Assembly: GCF_001684975.1 (NCBI RefSeq)
Contig: NZ_MAYH01000034.1
Coordinates: 62,001 to 126,000, forward strand
Direction: 5' to 3'
Source: Chryseobacterium artocarpi
GTDB taxonomy: Bacteria; Bacteroidota; Bacteroidia; Flavobacteriales; Weeksellaceae
DNA length: 64,000 bases
Both the position numbers and the translations under genes were made by a program. The notes under the pieces were generated by a model. It had not been told where the DNA came from. It saw only the letters and a list, made by a program, of their open reading frames with translations, and ran no database searches. Positions 34,251 through 42,102 of the stretch are shown here, piece by piece (the stretch's first letter is position 1; each line of letters begins with the position of its first letter).

Positions 34251-35141
34251 TTAAGACAGGAAATCTGAAATTCTTGGCAATCCTGTTTGCGATCCTTTAC
34301 CTCTGGAAACTCTTGATGAAACTTCATTTCCGAACTTTACACATTCTTCCACGGAATTTCCATGACAAAGTGCAATAGCAAATCCTGAAGTAAATGCGTC
34401 TCCCATTCCCATTTTATAGACTGCATTTTCGTTATTATTTCTGTAATATTTCATTTCAGTACCATCAAAATAAATGGTTGAATTCGTATCATCTCTTACG
34501 AAAACCTTATTAAAATACTTTCTAAGTACTTCTTCTCGTTGCTCTTCACCAAAAATAATATACAGTTCACTGCTTTTTGCCACTATAAAATCAACGTTTT
34601 CAATAATTTCTTCGCTAACTCTCATTGCCGGAGATGCATATAAACCTACTTTTTTACCATATTTCTTAGCTTTTTTCACCGTATACTCTACCACTTCCAT
34701 GGAAACCTCAAGTTGTACCAATACTAAATCTGCTGTATGGAAATAACGATCCGCTTCATCAATATGAGACTTACTAAGATATTTATTAGCGGCAGGAACT
34801 ACTACAATCGCAGCATTCCCTTCACATGTAGTTACATAAGCTGTGCCAGTAGATTCTTTATCTGTTTCATGAACAAAACCCACATTCACATTTTCACCCA
34901 CAAGATTTCTCATAATCTGTTGTCCCAAGGGATCCATTCCTACACAACCAACGAAGTAAACACTCGCTCCAAGTCTTGCTGTACCTACTGCCTGATTAGC
35001 TCCTTTTCCTCCAAAATAACTGTCTGAATTCACTGCTAATACAGTTTCATTAGGTAAAGGAAGTTTATCGGTTTCTAAAACCAGATCTATTGAAGAACTG
35101 CCTACAACAATAATTTTGGGTTGTTCTGATGAGAAATTCAT
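34251..35141 (-). CDS. rbsK: Ribokinase-like PfkB-family sugar kinase
   Basis: Phosphorylates a free sugar, most likely ribose, with ATP. The 296-aa protein has the PfkB signature GGKGANQAVGTARLG (about 44-58) and the second signature MGDAFTSGFAIA near residue 246, where the Asp is the catalytic base. ASPAMRVSEEIIENVDFIV lies between them. Ribokinase is the best fit by length and motif wording, but adenosine kinase or another PfkB enzyme is possible. It is monocistronic; no ribose transporter or nucleoside hydrolase is adjacent. A possible -7 element (TATTTTTG on the minus strand) lies within the 67-bp upstream gap. Confidence 0.85.
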   Translation of the reverse strand: MNFSSEQPKIIVVGSSSIDLVLETDKLPLPNETVLAVNSDSYFGGKGANQAVGTARLGASVYFVGCVGMDPLGQQIMRNLVGENVNVGFVHETDKESTGTAYVTTCEGNAAIVVVPAANKYLSKSHIDEADRYFHTADLVLVQLEVSMEVVEYTVKKAKKYGKKVGLYASPAMRVSEEIIENVDFIVAKSSELYIIFGEEQREEVLRKYFNKVFVRDDTNSTIYFDGTEMKYYRNNNENAVYKMGMGDAFTSGFAIALCHGNSVEECVKFGNEVSSRVSRGKGSQTGLPRISDFLS

Positions 35142-35208
35142 TGTGTTTTATGTAGTTTTTAAATTAATAACAGACAAAAATTCTACTTTCAAAAATAACT
35201 AATTTTAC

Positions 35209-35844
35209 TTAACTAATTTCAATAAATTCAGTAATTATCTTTACAGGAGATTTATCCTTATCATAAGCTATATAGCTGGCATAAAAACCTTCTCCGTATC
35301 CGGTCTCAAAAGCAAATATAGTTCCAGGGTGTGATTCTGAAGGTTTTAAAAATGCATATTGATCTATCGCTCCGTTTTCATCAAAGAAATATTCATGGAA
35401 AAATTCTTCATAGATTCCCATAAAGTCACCTCCTTTGTTATGATAAAGTTTTTGCTCCAGCTCATTAAGACTGTTTTGAGTATCAACATCCATAAAGCAT
35501 CCCATTCCACTTTCTACAGGATAACCGAAAACTTCTTCTTCAGCAAGCTCTTTGATATTCTGCCCTGCGGTAGTTGCTAACTTCCAATCTACGATTTCTT
35601 TGGCATTGAAAACAATTTCCGCATACGCTACACAATTGCTTTCTCTTTCTTTATGTAAGGTAACAGAAAATTCTCCTTTAGGAAATTCTGTAGAAAAAGG
35701 GAGCATATCATTTGTGATCAAAGGATCACAGGCAACTAATTTTCCACTGGAAAGATAGATTTTTCCTACTTCAAAACTTTCTAACAACGGACTTTCTACA
35801 AAGTCTCTCGAGAATAGTTTTTTTATGTTTTCTATATGTGTCAT
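35209..35844 (-). CDS. DUF4241 family protein
   Basis: A 211-aa soluble protein from the ATG at 35844 (MTHIENIKKLFSRDF). The longer reading from 35889 passes through a stem-loop and gives a tail of poor quality, so it was rejected. Characteristic blocks are VGKIYLSSGKLVACDPLI (about 27-44), FSVTLHKERESNCVAYAEIVF, YPVESGMGCFMDVDTQNSL and FAFETGYGEGFYASYIAYD. These match the DUF4241 family. Its role is not established; relatives appear among candidate immunity or stress proteins, but no toxin gene is adjacent. It follows valS by 91 bp on the same strand. Confidence 0.85.
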   Translation of the reverse strand: MTHIENIKKLFSRDFVESPLLESFEVGKIYLSSGKLVACDPLITNDMLPFSTEFPKGEFSVTLHKERESNCVAYAEIVFNAKEIVDWKLATTAGQNIKELAEEEVFGYPVESGMGCFMDVDTQNSLNELEQKLYHNKGGDFMGIYEEFFHEYFFDENGAIDQYAFLKPSESHPGTIFAFETGYGEGFYASYIAYDKDKSPVKIITEFIEIS

Positions 35845-35865
35845 TTTATTTCTTTTCTTTAAACC

Positions 35866-35905
35866 ATCAGGCTGGATACAAGTTTTCATCTGTACCCAGC
35901 CTGAT
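35866..35905 (-). terminator. Stem-loop downstream of valS
   Basis: ATCAGGCTGG (35866-35875) and CCAGCCTGAT (35896-35905) form a perfect 10-bp stem with a 20-nt loop, 30 bp behind the valS stop. No strong T-run follows on the minus strand, so it may be a 3'-end stabilising structure instead of a terminator. Confidence 0.5.
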
Positions 35906-35935
35906 ATTAAGACAAACGTATTGCCTATTTTAAAT

Positions 35936-38551
35936 TTACAAACTTTTCAGCTTCTCTTCCAAGATTGCAATCTTATCAAGAGCATCTTTTTGTTTCTTAC
36001 GCTCTACCTCTACAATTTCAGGTTTTGCATTCGCAACAAACTTTTCGTTGGAAAGTTTTTTATCTACTGAAATTAAGAATCCTTTCAGATATTTTAATTC
36101 TTCTTCAGTTTTAGTTTTTTCTTCTCCTAAATCAAGGTTTTCACTTAAAGGAATTGAAACTTCCGTTGCTCCAACCAGGAATGTAAAGCTTGGCTTATCT
36201 GTTTTCTGCCCAAAATGGATTTCAGAAACGTTAGCAAGTTTTCTTATTACTGCTTCATTAGCAAATTCAGAGGCGTTGGTATATATTTCAGCTGCTTCTC
36301 TTGGTGAAATACCTTTTGTCTGACGGTAATTTCTAACTCCGGAGATGAGTTCTGCTGCCGTTTCAAAGTTTTTAATAATTGCTTCGTCAAATGCACCTGC
36401 TTCTTTCTGTTGAGCAATCATTAAAGCTTCCTCAATGCTTCTTTCTGAAATCGTCTGCCATAATTCTTCCGTTAAGAAAGGCATGAAAGGATGAAGTAAT
36501 TTCATCAGTTCTTCAAAGAAGTATATTGTTTTATTATACACTTCTTTAGAAATACCTTCTCCGTAGTTAGGCTTGATCGCTTCAAGATACCAACCGCAAA
36601 AATCATCCCAAATTAATTTATAGATCAAGTGAAGAGCATCAGAAATTCTGAATTTCTCAAACTGATCATTAATTTCAGCGATTGTTTTATTTAATTTATT
36701 TTCAAACCATTCTATTGCCTGGTTGTCTGTAGCTATTGCTGGTTTATCTTCATGATTCCACATGTTGATCAGACGGAATGCATTCCAGATCTTCGTCATA
36801 AAGTTTCTTCCCTGAAGCATCAGATCTTCATCAAAAAGAAGGTCATTTCCTGCTGCAGAACTTAATAGAATTCCTACACGAACACCATCAGCACCATACT
36901 TATCCATTAACTCAAGAGGATCCGGAGAGTTTCCTAAAGATTTTGACATCTTTCTTCTCTGCTTATCTCTTACAATTCCTGTGAAGTAAACATTTTTGAA
37001 AGGAACTTCTTTTCTGTATTCCAATCCAGCCATGATCATTCTAGCTACCCAGAAGAAAATAATATCCGGTCCTGTTACCAGGTCAGAAGTTGGATAGTAA
37101 TAATTGATATCTTTATTTTCAGGATCAAGTAATCCATCGAATACAGACATTGGCCACAACCATGAAGAGAACCATGTATCTAGTGCGTCATCATCCTGTC
37201 TAAGCCCTTCTATTGTTAAATCCTGATTTCCTGTTTTTTGTTTTGCTAATTCTAAAGCTTCTTCTTTTGTTTCAGCTACTACAAAATCTTCATCTCCTGT
37301 ACCATAGTAATACGCAGGAATCTGTTGTCCCCACCAAAGCTGACGTGAAATATTCCAGTCGCGGATGTTCTCCATCCAGTGCTTGTAAGTATTCTTAAAC
37401 TTCTCAGGATAGAACTTCACCTCATCATCCATCACTACATCTAAAGCAGGTTTAGCGATTTCAGACATTTTAAGGAACCATTGTACTGAAACTTTCGGTT
37501 CAATAACAGCTCCGGTTCTTTCGGAAGTACCTACTTTATTTACGTAGTCTTCCGCCTTTAATAAAAGATCTTTTTCTTCTAATTCTTTTGCGATTTGTTT
37601 TCTTACATCAAATCTGTTTTTTCCGGCATAATGTAAACCATATTCGTTAAGATTTCCGTCATCATCCAAAGAATCAATCATCTTTAACTGATATTTCTGT
37701 CCGATTTCGTAGTCATTAATATCGTGTGCAGGAGTGATTTTTAAAGCACCTGTTCCAAACTCAATGTCAACATATTCATCTTCAATGATAGGAATTACTC
37801 TATCAACAATTGGTACAATTACATTTTTACCTTTTAAGTGAGCATATCTCTCATCATTAGGATTGATACACACCGCAGTATCCCCAAAAATGGTTTCAGG
37901 ACGTGTAGTGGCTACTGAAAGGAACTCTTCTGAACCTTCAATCTTATATTTAAGGAAATATAATTTTCCGTTCTGCTCTTTAAATATTACCTCTTCATCT
38001 GAAATATTGGTTTTTGCTTCCGGATCCCAGTTTACCATTCTGTAACCTCTGTAGATTAATCCTTTATTATAAAGATCTACAAAGCTTTTGATAACCTGCT
38101 GTGAAAGCTTGTCTTCCATTGTAAAACGGGTTCTGTCCCAATCACAAGAGCAACCTAATTTTTTAAGCTGTTCAAGGATTGTTCCTCCGTATTTATTAGT
38201 CCATTCCCAAGCGTGCTCAAGGAATTGTTCACGGGTAATGTCTGACTTATTGACTCCTTCAGACTTCAATTTAGCAACAACTTTAGCTTCGGTAGCAATG
38301 GAAGCGTGATCTGTTCCCGGAATCCAACAAGCATTAAACCCGCGCATTCTTGCACGACGGACCAGAACATCTTGGATGGTATTGTTCAACATATGTCCCA
38401 TGTGTAATATTCCCGTCACGTTTGGTGGTGGAATTACAATGGTATATGGTGGTTTGTCATTAGGCTCTGAGTGGAAATATTTGTTTTCCAACCAGTAATT
38501 GTACCATTTTTGTTCTGTTTCCTGTGGATTGTACTTTTCTGAAATCTGCAT
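35936..38551 (-). CDS. valS: Valine-tRNA ligase
   Basis: Charges tRNA-Val. Class I synthetase motifs are complete: HIGH-type PPPNVTGILHMGHML near residues 42-56, KMSKS (about 534-538, RRKMSKSLGNSPDP) and the editing (CP1) domain between. The C-terminal anticodon domain and coiled-coil arm (KYLKGFLISVDKKLSNEKF and following) are present. I place the start at ATG 38551 (MQISEKYNPQETEQKWYNYW, 871 aa). The reading continues upstream to a TTG at 38575, but the -7 element at 38580-38587 would put that codon at or before the transcript start. Confidence 0.97.
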   Translation of the reverse strand: MQISEKYNPQETEQKWYNYWLENKYFHSEPNDKPPYTIVIPPPNVTGILHMGHMLNNTIQDVLVRRARMRGFNACWIPGTDHASIATEAKVVAKLKSEGVNKSDITREQFLEHAWEWTNKYGGTILEQLKKLGCSCDWDRTRFTMEDKLSQQVIKSFVDLYNKGLIYRGYRMVNWDPEAKTNISDEEVIFKEQNGKLYFLKYKIEGSEEFLSVATTRPETIFGDTAVCINPNDERYAHLKGKNVIVPIVDRVIPIIEDEYVDIEFGTGALKITPAHDINDYEIGQKYQLKMIDSLDDDGNLNEYGLHYAGKNRFDVRKQIAKELEEKDLLLKAEDYVNKVGTSERTGAVIEPKVSVQWFLKMSEIAKPALDVVMDDEVKFYPEKFKNTYKHWMENIRDWNISRQLWWGQQIPAYYYGTGDEDFVVAETKEEALELAKQKTGNQDLTIEGLRQDDDALDTWFSSWLWPMSVFDGLLDPENKDINYYYPTSDLVTGPDIIFFWVARMIMAGLEYRKEVPFKNVYFTGIVRDKQRRKMSKSLGNSPDPLELMDKYGADGVRVGILLSSAAGNDLLFDEDLMLQGRNFMTKIWNAFRLINMWNHEDKPAIATDNQAIEWFENKLNKTIAEINDQFEKFRISDALHLIYKLIWDDFCGWYLEAIKPNYGEGISKEVYNKTIYFFEELMKLLHPFMPFLTEELWQTISERSIEEALMIAQQKEAGAFDEAIIKNFETAAELISGVRNYRQTKGISPREAAEIYTNASEFANEAVIRKLANVSEIHFGQKTDKPSFTFLVGATEVSIPLSENLDLGEEKTKTEEELKYLKGFLISVDKKLSNEKFVANAKPEIVEVERKKQKDALDKIAILEEKLKSL

Positions 38552-38579
38552 AAATTCTATTTCTTTGGCTTGCAATTTG

Positions 38580-38587
38580 CAAAAATA
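38580..38587 (-). promoter_or_regulatory. Putative -7 element (TATTTTTG) of valS
   Basis: The minus strand reads TATTTTTG, matching TAnnTTTG, 29 nt before the valS ATG. It lies back to back with the promoter of the divergent DUF1573 gene. Confidence 0.45.
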
Positions 38588-38629
38588 GTCTAAAGAAAAA
38601 AATTTTTAAGCATGAATTAAAATAATTTT

Positions 38630-38637
38630 TAACTTTG
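38630..38637 (+). promoter_or_regulatory. Putative -7 element (TAACTTTG) of the DUF1573 gene
   Basis: TAACTTTG matches TAnnTTTG, 43 bp before the ATG at 38680. It supports that ATG instead of the one at 38635, which overlaps the element. Confidence 0.5.
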
Positions 38638-38679
38638 TTTCACAAAATTTATCTAACAAACATATTAACATTCAAGAAT

Positions 38680-39144
38680 ATGAAGAAATTAATCGCAGGA
38701 ATTGCATTATTCGGAACATTTGCTTTAGCATCTGCACAAACTATTACGTTTGATAAAACTACTTTTGACTATGGTACTATTAAGCCAAATTCTGAAGGTA
38801 CAAGATTCTTTACAGTAACGAACACAGGTGATAAGCCTTTGATCCTTTCAAACGTAAAACCTTCTTGTGGATGTACAACTCCTGAGTTCAGCCAAGATCC
38901 GATCATGCCTGGAAAATCTGCTAAAATCAAAGTTGGATACAACACTGCTCTTACAGGAGGATTCAACAAAATGATCGAAGTGTTCTCTAATGACCCTGCA
39001 AACAGCAGAAGTGTAATCTACATCAAAGGTAATGTAGATCCTAACGCTCCAGAAGCAAAAGTATTGACTCCTGCTGAACAGAAAGAAGCTGCTAAAGCTG
39101 AGAAAAAAGCTGCTAAACTAGCTAAAAAGGCTGCTGCAAAGTAA
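38680..39144 (+). CDS. DUF1573 domain protein, exported
   Basis: From the ATG at 38680 the protein is 154 aa with signal peptide MKKLIAGIALFGTFALASAQ. A single DUF1573 domain (Ig-like beta sandwich) follows: FDKTTFDYGTIKPNSEG, FTVTNTGDKPLILSNVKPSCGCTTP and VFSNDPANSRSVIYIKGNV. The Cys pair in PSCGCTTP is a hallmark of the family. The tail is a Lys/Ala-rich helix ending LAKKAAAK. It is probably an abundant periplasmic protein; its role is unknown. A strong terminator follows 20 bp after the stop. Confidence 0.92.
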   Translation: MKKLIAGIALFGTFALASAQTITFDKTTFDYGTIKPNSEGTRFFTVTNTGDKPLILSNVKPSCGCTTPEFSQDPIMPGKSAKIKVGYNTALTGGFNKMIEVFSNDPANSRSVIYIKGNVDPNAPEAKVLTPAEQKEAAKAEKKAAKLAKKAAAK

Positions 39145-39164
39145 GCTCTACTAAAAAAATAAAG

Positions 39165-39193
39165 AAACCGTCTCCATCAGAGGCGGTTTTTTT
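39165..39193 (+). terminator. Intrinsic terminator of the DUF1573 gene
   Basis: ACCGTCTC pairs with GAGGCGGT (one T-G pair) across a short loop, followed by a run of seven T. Confidence 0.85.
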
Positions 39194-39269
39194 ATTACCT
39201 TTAGATGTAGTATTAGAAGGGGTAAATTATTTGGATTAATTATGGCAACTTAAATGGCCGTTAGGCTTG

Positions 39270-39329
39270 GGCTAAAGCCTGTGGAATTTGCTTCATTTAT
39301 TTAGGCGGGCTAAAGTCCACCTCTATTGA
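39270..39329. repeat. 60-bp intergenic repeat with two GGCTAAAGCC modules, copy 2
   Basis: GGCTAAAGCC at 39270 and GGGCTAAAG at 39307 are 37 bp apart, and the unit ends TCTATTGA at 39329. Spacing and total length equal those of the copy at 23431-23490. The second module is less palindromic here (AAAGTCCAC). Confidence 0.7.
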
Positions 39330-39363
39330 TGAAACCTTATATTCATTTGAAATTTATCAACAA

Positions 39364-39447
39364 AATCTTTTAATCTTTTAATCTTTTAATCTTTTAATCT
39401 TTTAATCTTTTAATCTTTTAATCTTTTAATCTTTTAATCTTTTAATC
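39364..39447 (+). repeat. Octanucleotide tandem repeat, (AATCTTTT)x10 plus AATC
   Basis: Ten perfect copies of AATCTTTT occupy 39364-39443, with a partial copy to 39447. The ppk2 ATG begins at 39457, leaving a short A-rich leader. Such perfect arrays expand and contract by slippage. Confidence 0.97.
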
Positions 39448-39456
39448 AAAAAACAC

Positions 39457-40326
39457 ATGGACATCAATTTCTCAGACGATTTTAAAGTAAACGGAAAATT
39501 TTCAATAAAAAAAGCGGCTACAGCTTATAAAGGAAAACTTACGAAAGAAGAAGGTACACAATTATTAATTCAGGAAAAGGAAAAACTTCGTGAGCTTCAG
39601 GAAAAGCTTTATGCTGATGGAAGCCAGTCTCTTCTTGTAGTTCTCCAGGCTATGGATGCGGCAGGGAAAGACAGTATGATTGAGCATGTTTTTGGTGGGG
39701 TAAATCCACAGGGCTGTAATGTAACAAGCTTTAAAACTCCAAGTTCGAAAGAATATTCTCATGATTTTTTATGGAGACATTATCTTGCCTTACCTCAAAA
39801 AGGAATGATCGGAATCTTTAATCGTTCTCATTATGAAAGTGTCTTAGTATGTAAGGTTCACCCTGAATATAATTTAAGTGAAAAAACATGGTCTTCTGTG
39901 GATGATTTTGATGATAAATTCTGGAAAAACCGCTATGAAAGCATACGAAATTTTGAAAAACATCTTGCTCAAAATGGAACAACCATTATTAAAATTTTCT
40001 TACATGTATCCAAAGATGAACAAAAGAAAAGGCTTCTGGACAGAATAAACGAGCCGGATAAAAACTGGAAATTCTCTTCTGGGGATCTTCCGGAAAGAGC
40101 TTTATTTGACCAATATATGGAGGTATACGAAACGGCTATCAATGAAACCTCAAAGGATCATGCACCATGGTATGTACTTCCTGCTGACAATAAATGGTTT
40201 GCAAGAATGGCTGCCATCCAGATTATCATAGATACTCTTGAAAAAATGAATCTTAAGTATCCTCAGCTGTCTGAAAAAGATAAACAGGGACTTTTAGAAT
40301 CCAAGAAAATACTGGAAAACGAATAA
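39457..40326 (+). CDS. ppk2: Polyphosphate kinase 2 family phosphotransferase
   Basis: Transfers phosphate between polyphosphate and a nucleotide (NDP or NMP). The 289-aa protein has a P-loop VVLQAMDAAGKDSMIEHV with Walker A in 65-73. The family block GVNPQGCNVTSFKTPSSKE follows, then Walker B-type IGIFNRSHYESVLVCKVHPE and a lid with RLLDRINEPDKNWKFSSGDL. The C-terminus DHAPWYVLPADNKWFARMAA is typical. It belongs to the PPK2-related short single-domain group; preference for AMP, ADP or GDP cannot be told. The start lies only 9 nt after the octanucleotide array, which may tune its expression. A terminator follows. Confidence 0.93.
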   Translation: MDINFSDDFKVNGKFSIKKAATAYKGKLTKEEGTQLLIQEKEKLRELQEKLYADGSQSLLVVLQAMDAAGKDSMIEHVFGGVNPQGCNVTSFKTPSSKEYSHDFLWRHYLALPQKGMIGIFNRSHYESVLVCKVHPEYNLSEKTWSSVDDFDDKFWKNRYESIRNFEKHLAQNGTTIIKIFLHVSKDEQKKRLLDRINEPDKNWKFSSGDLPERALFDQYMEVYETAINETSKDHAPWYVLPADNKWFARMAAIQIIIDTLEKMNLKYPQLSEKDKQGLLESKKILENE

Positions 40327-40330
40327 ATAA

Positions 40331-40360
40331 AAATCCTCAGATAGTTCTGAGGATTTTTTA
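40331..40360 (+). terminator. Intrinsic terminator of ppk2
   Basis: AAATCCTCAG pairs with CTGAGGATTT across ATAGTT, with a T-run after it and an A-run before. It may also stop transcription from rnpB on the opposite strand. Confidence 0.85.
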
Positions 40361-40386
40361 TTTCTATTTACGTTCATTAAAAAATT

Positions 40387-40709
40387 ACGAGAAAACCTAT
40401 AAGCCGGATTTTGTCCTTCCGAAGAAGTGCCTGTTATTTATCTACGTCTTACATTACTGCAAGACTTGAGCTGATTACCCCTCGGTTTTCAGGACGAGCC
40501 GCCCCTATTTCCATTACTGAAAAGAACCGATATACTTACCATTGCACCGCAAAGAGTTTACCTGGTTTCACTACAGCCGAACTGTACCTGCTTTCTGTTG
40601 CACTTGTCCTACCCTCACGGGTGACGGATGTTATCCGCTTTGCTGCTCTATGGTGTCCGGACTTTCCTACCTCCCGTAAAACGGGAAATCAACAAGCCGA
40701 TTTTCTCGT
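40387..40709 (-). ncRNA. rnpB: RNase P RNA (bacterial class A)
   Basis: Catalytic RNA that trims tRNA 5' ends. On the minus strand the conserved core GAGGTAGGAAAGTCCGGAC appears near the 5' end, followed by CCGTGAGGGTAGGACAAGTG. ACAGTTCGGCTGTAGTGAAA and GGTAAACTCTTTGCG are in the middle, and AAATCCGGCTTATAGG is at the 3' end. The termini ACGAGAAAA (40701-40709) and TTTTCTCGT (40387-40395) pair to form P1, which sets the limits at about 323 nt. A TATCTTTG -7 element lies just upstream. No protein gene occupies this stretch. Confidence 0.97.
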
Positions 40710-40713
40710 GGGA

Positions 40714-40721
40714 CAAAGATA
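40714..40721 (-). promoter_or_regulatory. Putative -7 element (TATCTTTG) of rnpB
   Basis: The minus strand reads TATCTTTG ending 4 nt before the proposed 5' end of RNase P RNA, where the transcript start is expected. This agreement supports both calls. Confidence 0.6.
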
Positions 40722-40884
40722 CGCAAATTTCACGGTAAAAAGGTAAATGGTAAAGCTGTTTTACCTCTATACAAATGACATTGATTCATAAATACAATTT
40801 TTATATTTTTTACCTCCTTACGATTTTGTATTATATTTTTCACTGATTCCTACATTATTATTATCTTCGTGGCATTATACATCT

Positions 40885-41376
40885 ATGGATTCCAGAGAGA
40901 AAGAATTTGCGCAGCTTATCAAAGATAATCAGGGTCTGATTATTAAGGTATCGCGTCTTTACACCAATTCTCTGGAAGACGAGGAGGATCTTTTTCAGGA
41001 GATTGTACTACAACTCTGGAGGAGTTATGATTCTTTTAAAGGAAATTCCAAGATTTCCACATGGATGTACCGAGTAGCGCTTAATACAGCCATTACCCTC
41101 TTTAGAAAAAAAAGCAAAAGCCTTCCTACCAATGAACTGGACATCAACCATAAAGATTTTGTGGAAGATGACGATGAAAAACAACAACAGATATCGCTTT
41201 TGTATACTGTAATCAAGACTCTTCCTAATATAGAAAGAGCCATTGTCATGATGTATCTTGATGATCTGCCTTACAAGGATATTGCAGAAAACCTAGGAAT
41301 CACCGAAGTGAATGCACGCGTGAAAATGAACAGATTAAAGAAAACCCTTAAAGAACAGATGGAAAAATATGCCTGA
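40885..41376 (+). CDS. ECF-type RNA polymerase sigma factor
   Basis: A 163-aa sigma-70-family protein with regions 2 and 4 only. Region 2 includes EDEEDLFQEIVLQLWRSYDSFKGNSKISTWMYRVALNTAI (given in part; about 31-70). Region 4 has the helix-turn-helix YLDDLPYKDIAENLGITEVNARVKMNRLKKTL near the end. It overlaps the next gene by 8 bp, which encodes a four-helix membrane protein, the usual arrangement for an ECF factor with a membrane partner. The signal and regulon are unknown. Confidence 0.93.
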   Translation: MDSREKEFAQLIKDNQGLIIKVSRLYTNSLEDEEDLFQEIVLQLWRSYDSFKGNSKISTWMYRVALNTAITLFRKKSKSLPTNELDINHKDFVEDDDEKQQQISLLYTVIKTLPNIERAIVMMYLDDLPYKDIAENLGITEVNARVKMNRLKKTLKEQMEKYA

Positions 41377-42043
41377 ATTTGATTTAGATAGCTTTAAGAA
41401 AACATGGCAGGAACAACCTGTTCAGCCAAAATATGACAACCTTGAGATCCTTCAAATGTTGAACAGAAAGTCACGTAATTACATAAAATATATTTTCTGG
41501 ATCAGCGTTGTAGAGTTCTTATTCTTTTCTGTTGCAGGATTGTTTTACTTCTTTCAGGAGGAAGAATCAGACAGTTTCCGTAAAATGCTTGAAAGACTTG
41601 GAGCACAAGAAGCTCCCGAAGTGGAAAATAATTTCGGGCATGCTTATCTTGCCATAAAAATACTCAGCTTATTAATCACAGCATATTTCGTATTAAAATT
41701 CTATCAAAATTACCGCAGAATCAAGATTGAAGAAAATCTTAAAGGGCTTATTACCCGAATTATTAATTTCAAAAAAACAGTCAATGCATTCATCCTCATC
41801 AGTATCGTATTATTGATTGCGTTTATGCTTGTATTAACATCTTTCATATTTTATACTTTAAATTCTCAGAATATACAGCCTACCAGTTCCAACCTTACCA
41901 TCTTTATTGTTGGAATTATAGTCAGTACTTTACTCGCTATATCCATGATCTGGGTTTACTATAGATTGGTATACGGCAGTATTATTAAAAAACTTGATAA
42001 AAATTTAAAACAGCTCAAAGAAATAAACTCACAGGAAAATTAG
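41369..42043 (+). CDS. Membrane protein paired with the ECF sigma factor (possible anti-sigma)
   Basis: A 224-aa protein with a short cytoplasmic N-terminus (MPEFDLDSFKKTWQEQPVQP) and four membrane segments at about 36-59, 91-112, 138-163 and 176-200. The C-terminus KKLDKNLKQLKEINSQEN is charged. The ATG lies inside the end of the sigma gene (8-bp overlap), so both are made together. Similar beta-carotene-like four-helix proteins beside ECF factors are common in Flavobacteria, but no ZAS or FecR-type anti-sigma motif is seen. The anti-sigma role is inferred only from position. Confidence 0.8.
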   Translation: MPEFDLDSFKKTWQEQPVQPKYDNLEILQMLNRKSRNYIKYIFWISVVEFLFFSVAGLFYFFQEEESDSFRKMLERLGAQEAPEVENNFGHAYLAIKILSLLITAYFVLKFYQNYRRIKIEENLKGLITRIINFKKTVNAFILISIVLLIAFMLVLTSFIFYTLNSQNIQPTSSNLTIFIVGIIVSTLLAISMIWVYYRLVYGSIIKKLDKNLKQLKEINSQEN

Positions 42044-42102
42044 TATTCATAGGCTATAGTCAAGATATTATTGTTAATTTTATTTCACCAAATCTTTTTA
42101 CT

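Larger units (their letters stand above)
39145..39456. other. 312-bp gap between the DUF1573 gene and ppk2
   Basis: No gene was seen. It contains the DUF1573 terminator, a 60-bp GGCTAAAGCC repeat element and a perfect octanucleotide tandem repeat that runs almost to the ppk2 ATG. No clear TAnnTTTG promoter for ppk2 was recognised. Confidence 0.8.

Noticed and set aside
35845..35889. Longer start of the DUF4241 gene
   Set aside because: The extra codons lie in the stem-loop behind valS and add an unrelated tail.
38552..38575. TTG start of valS
   Set aside because: It would lie at the predicted transcript start. The ATG at 38551 gives the normal ValS N-terminus.
39364..39447. CRISPR array
   Set aside because: It is a uniform 8-bp tandem repeat with no spacers and no cas genes nearby.
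40411..40746. 111-codon open frame on the plus strand
   Set aside because: It lies antisense across the conserved core of RNase P RNA and its promoter; the protein has no sensible composition.
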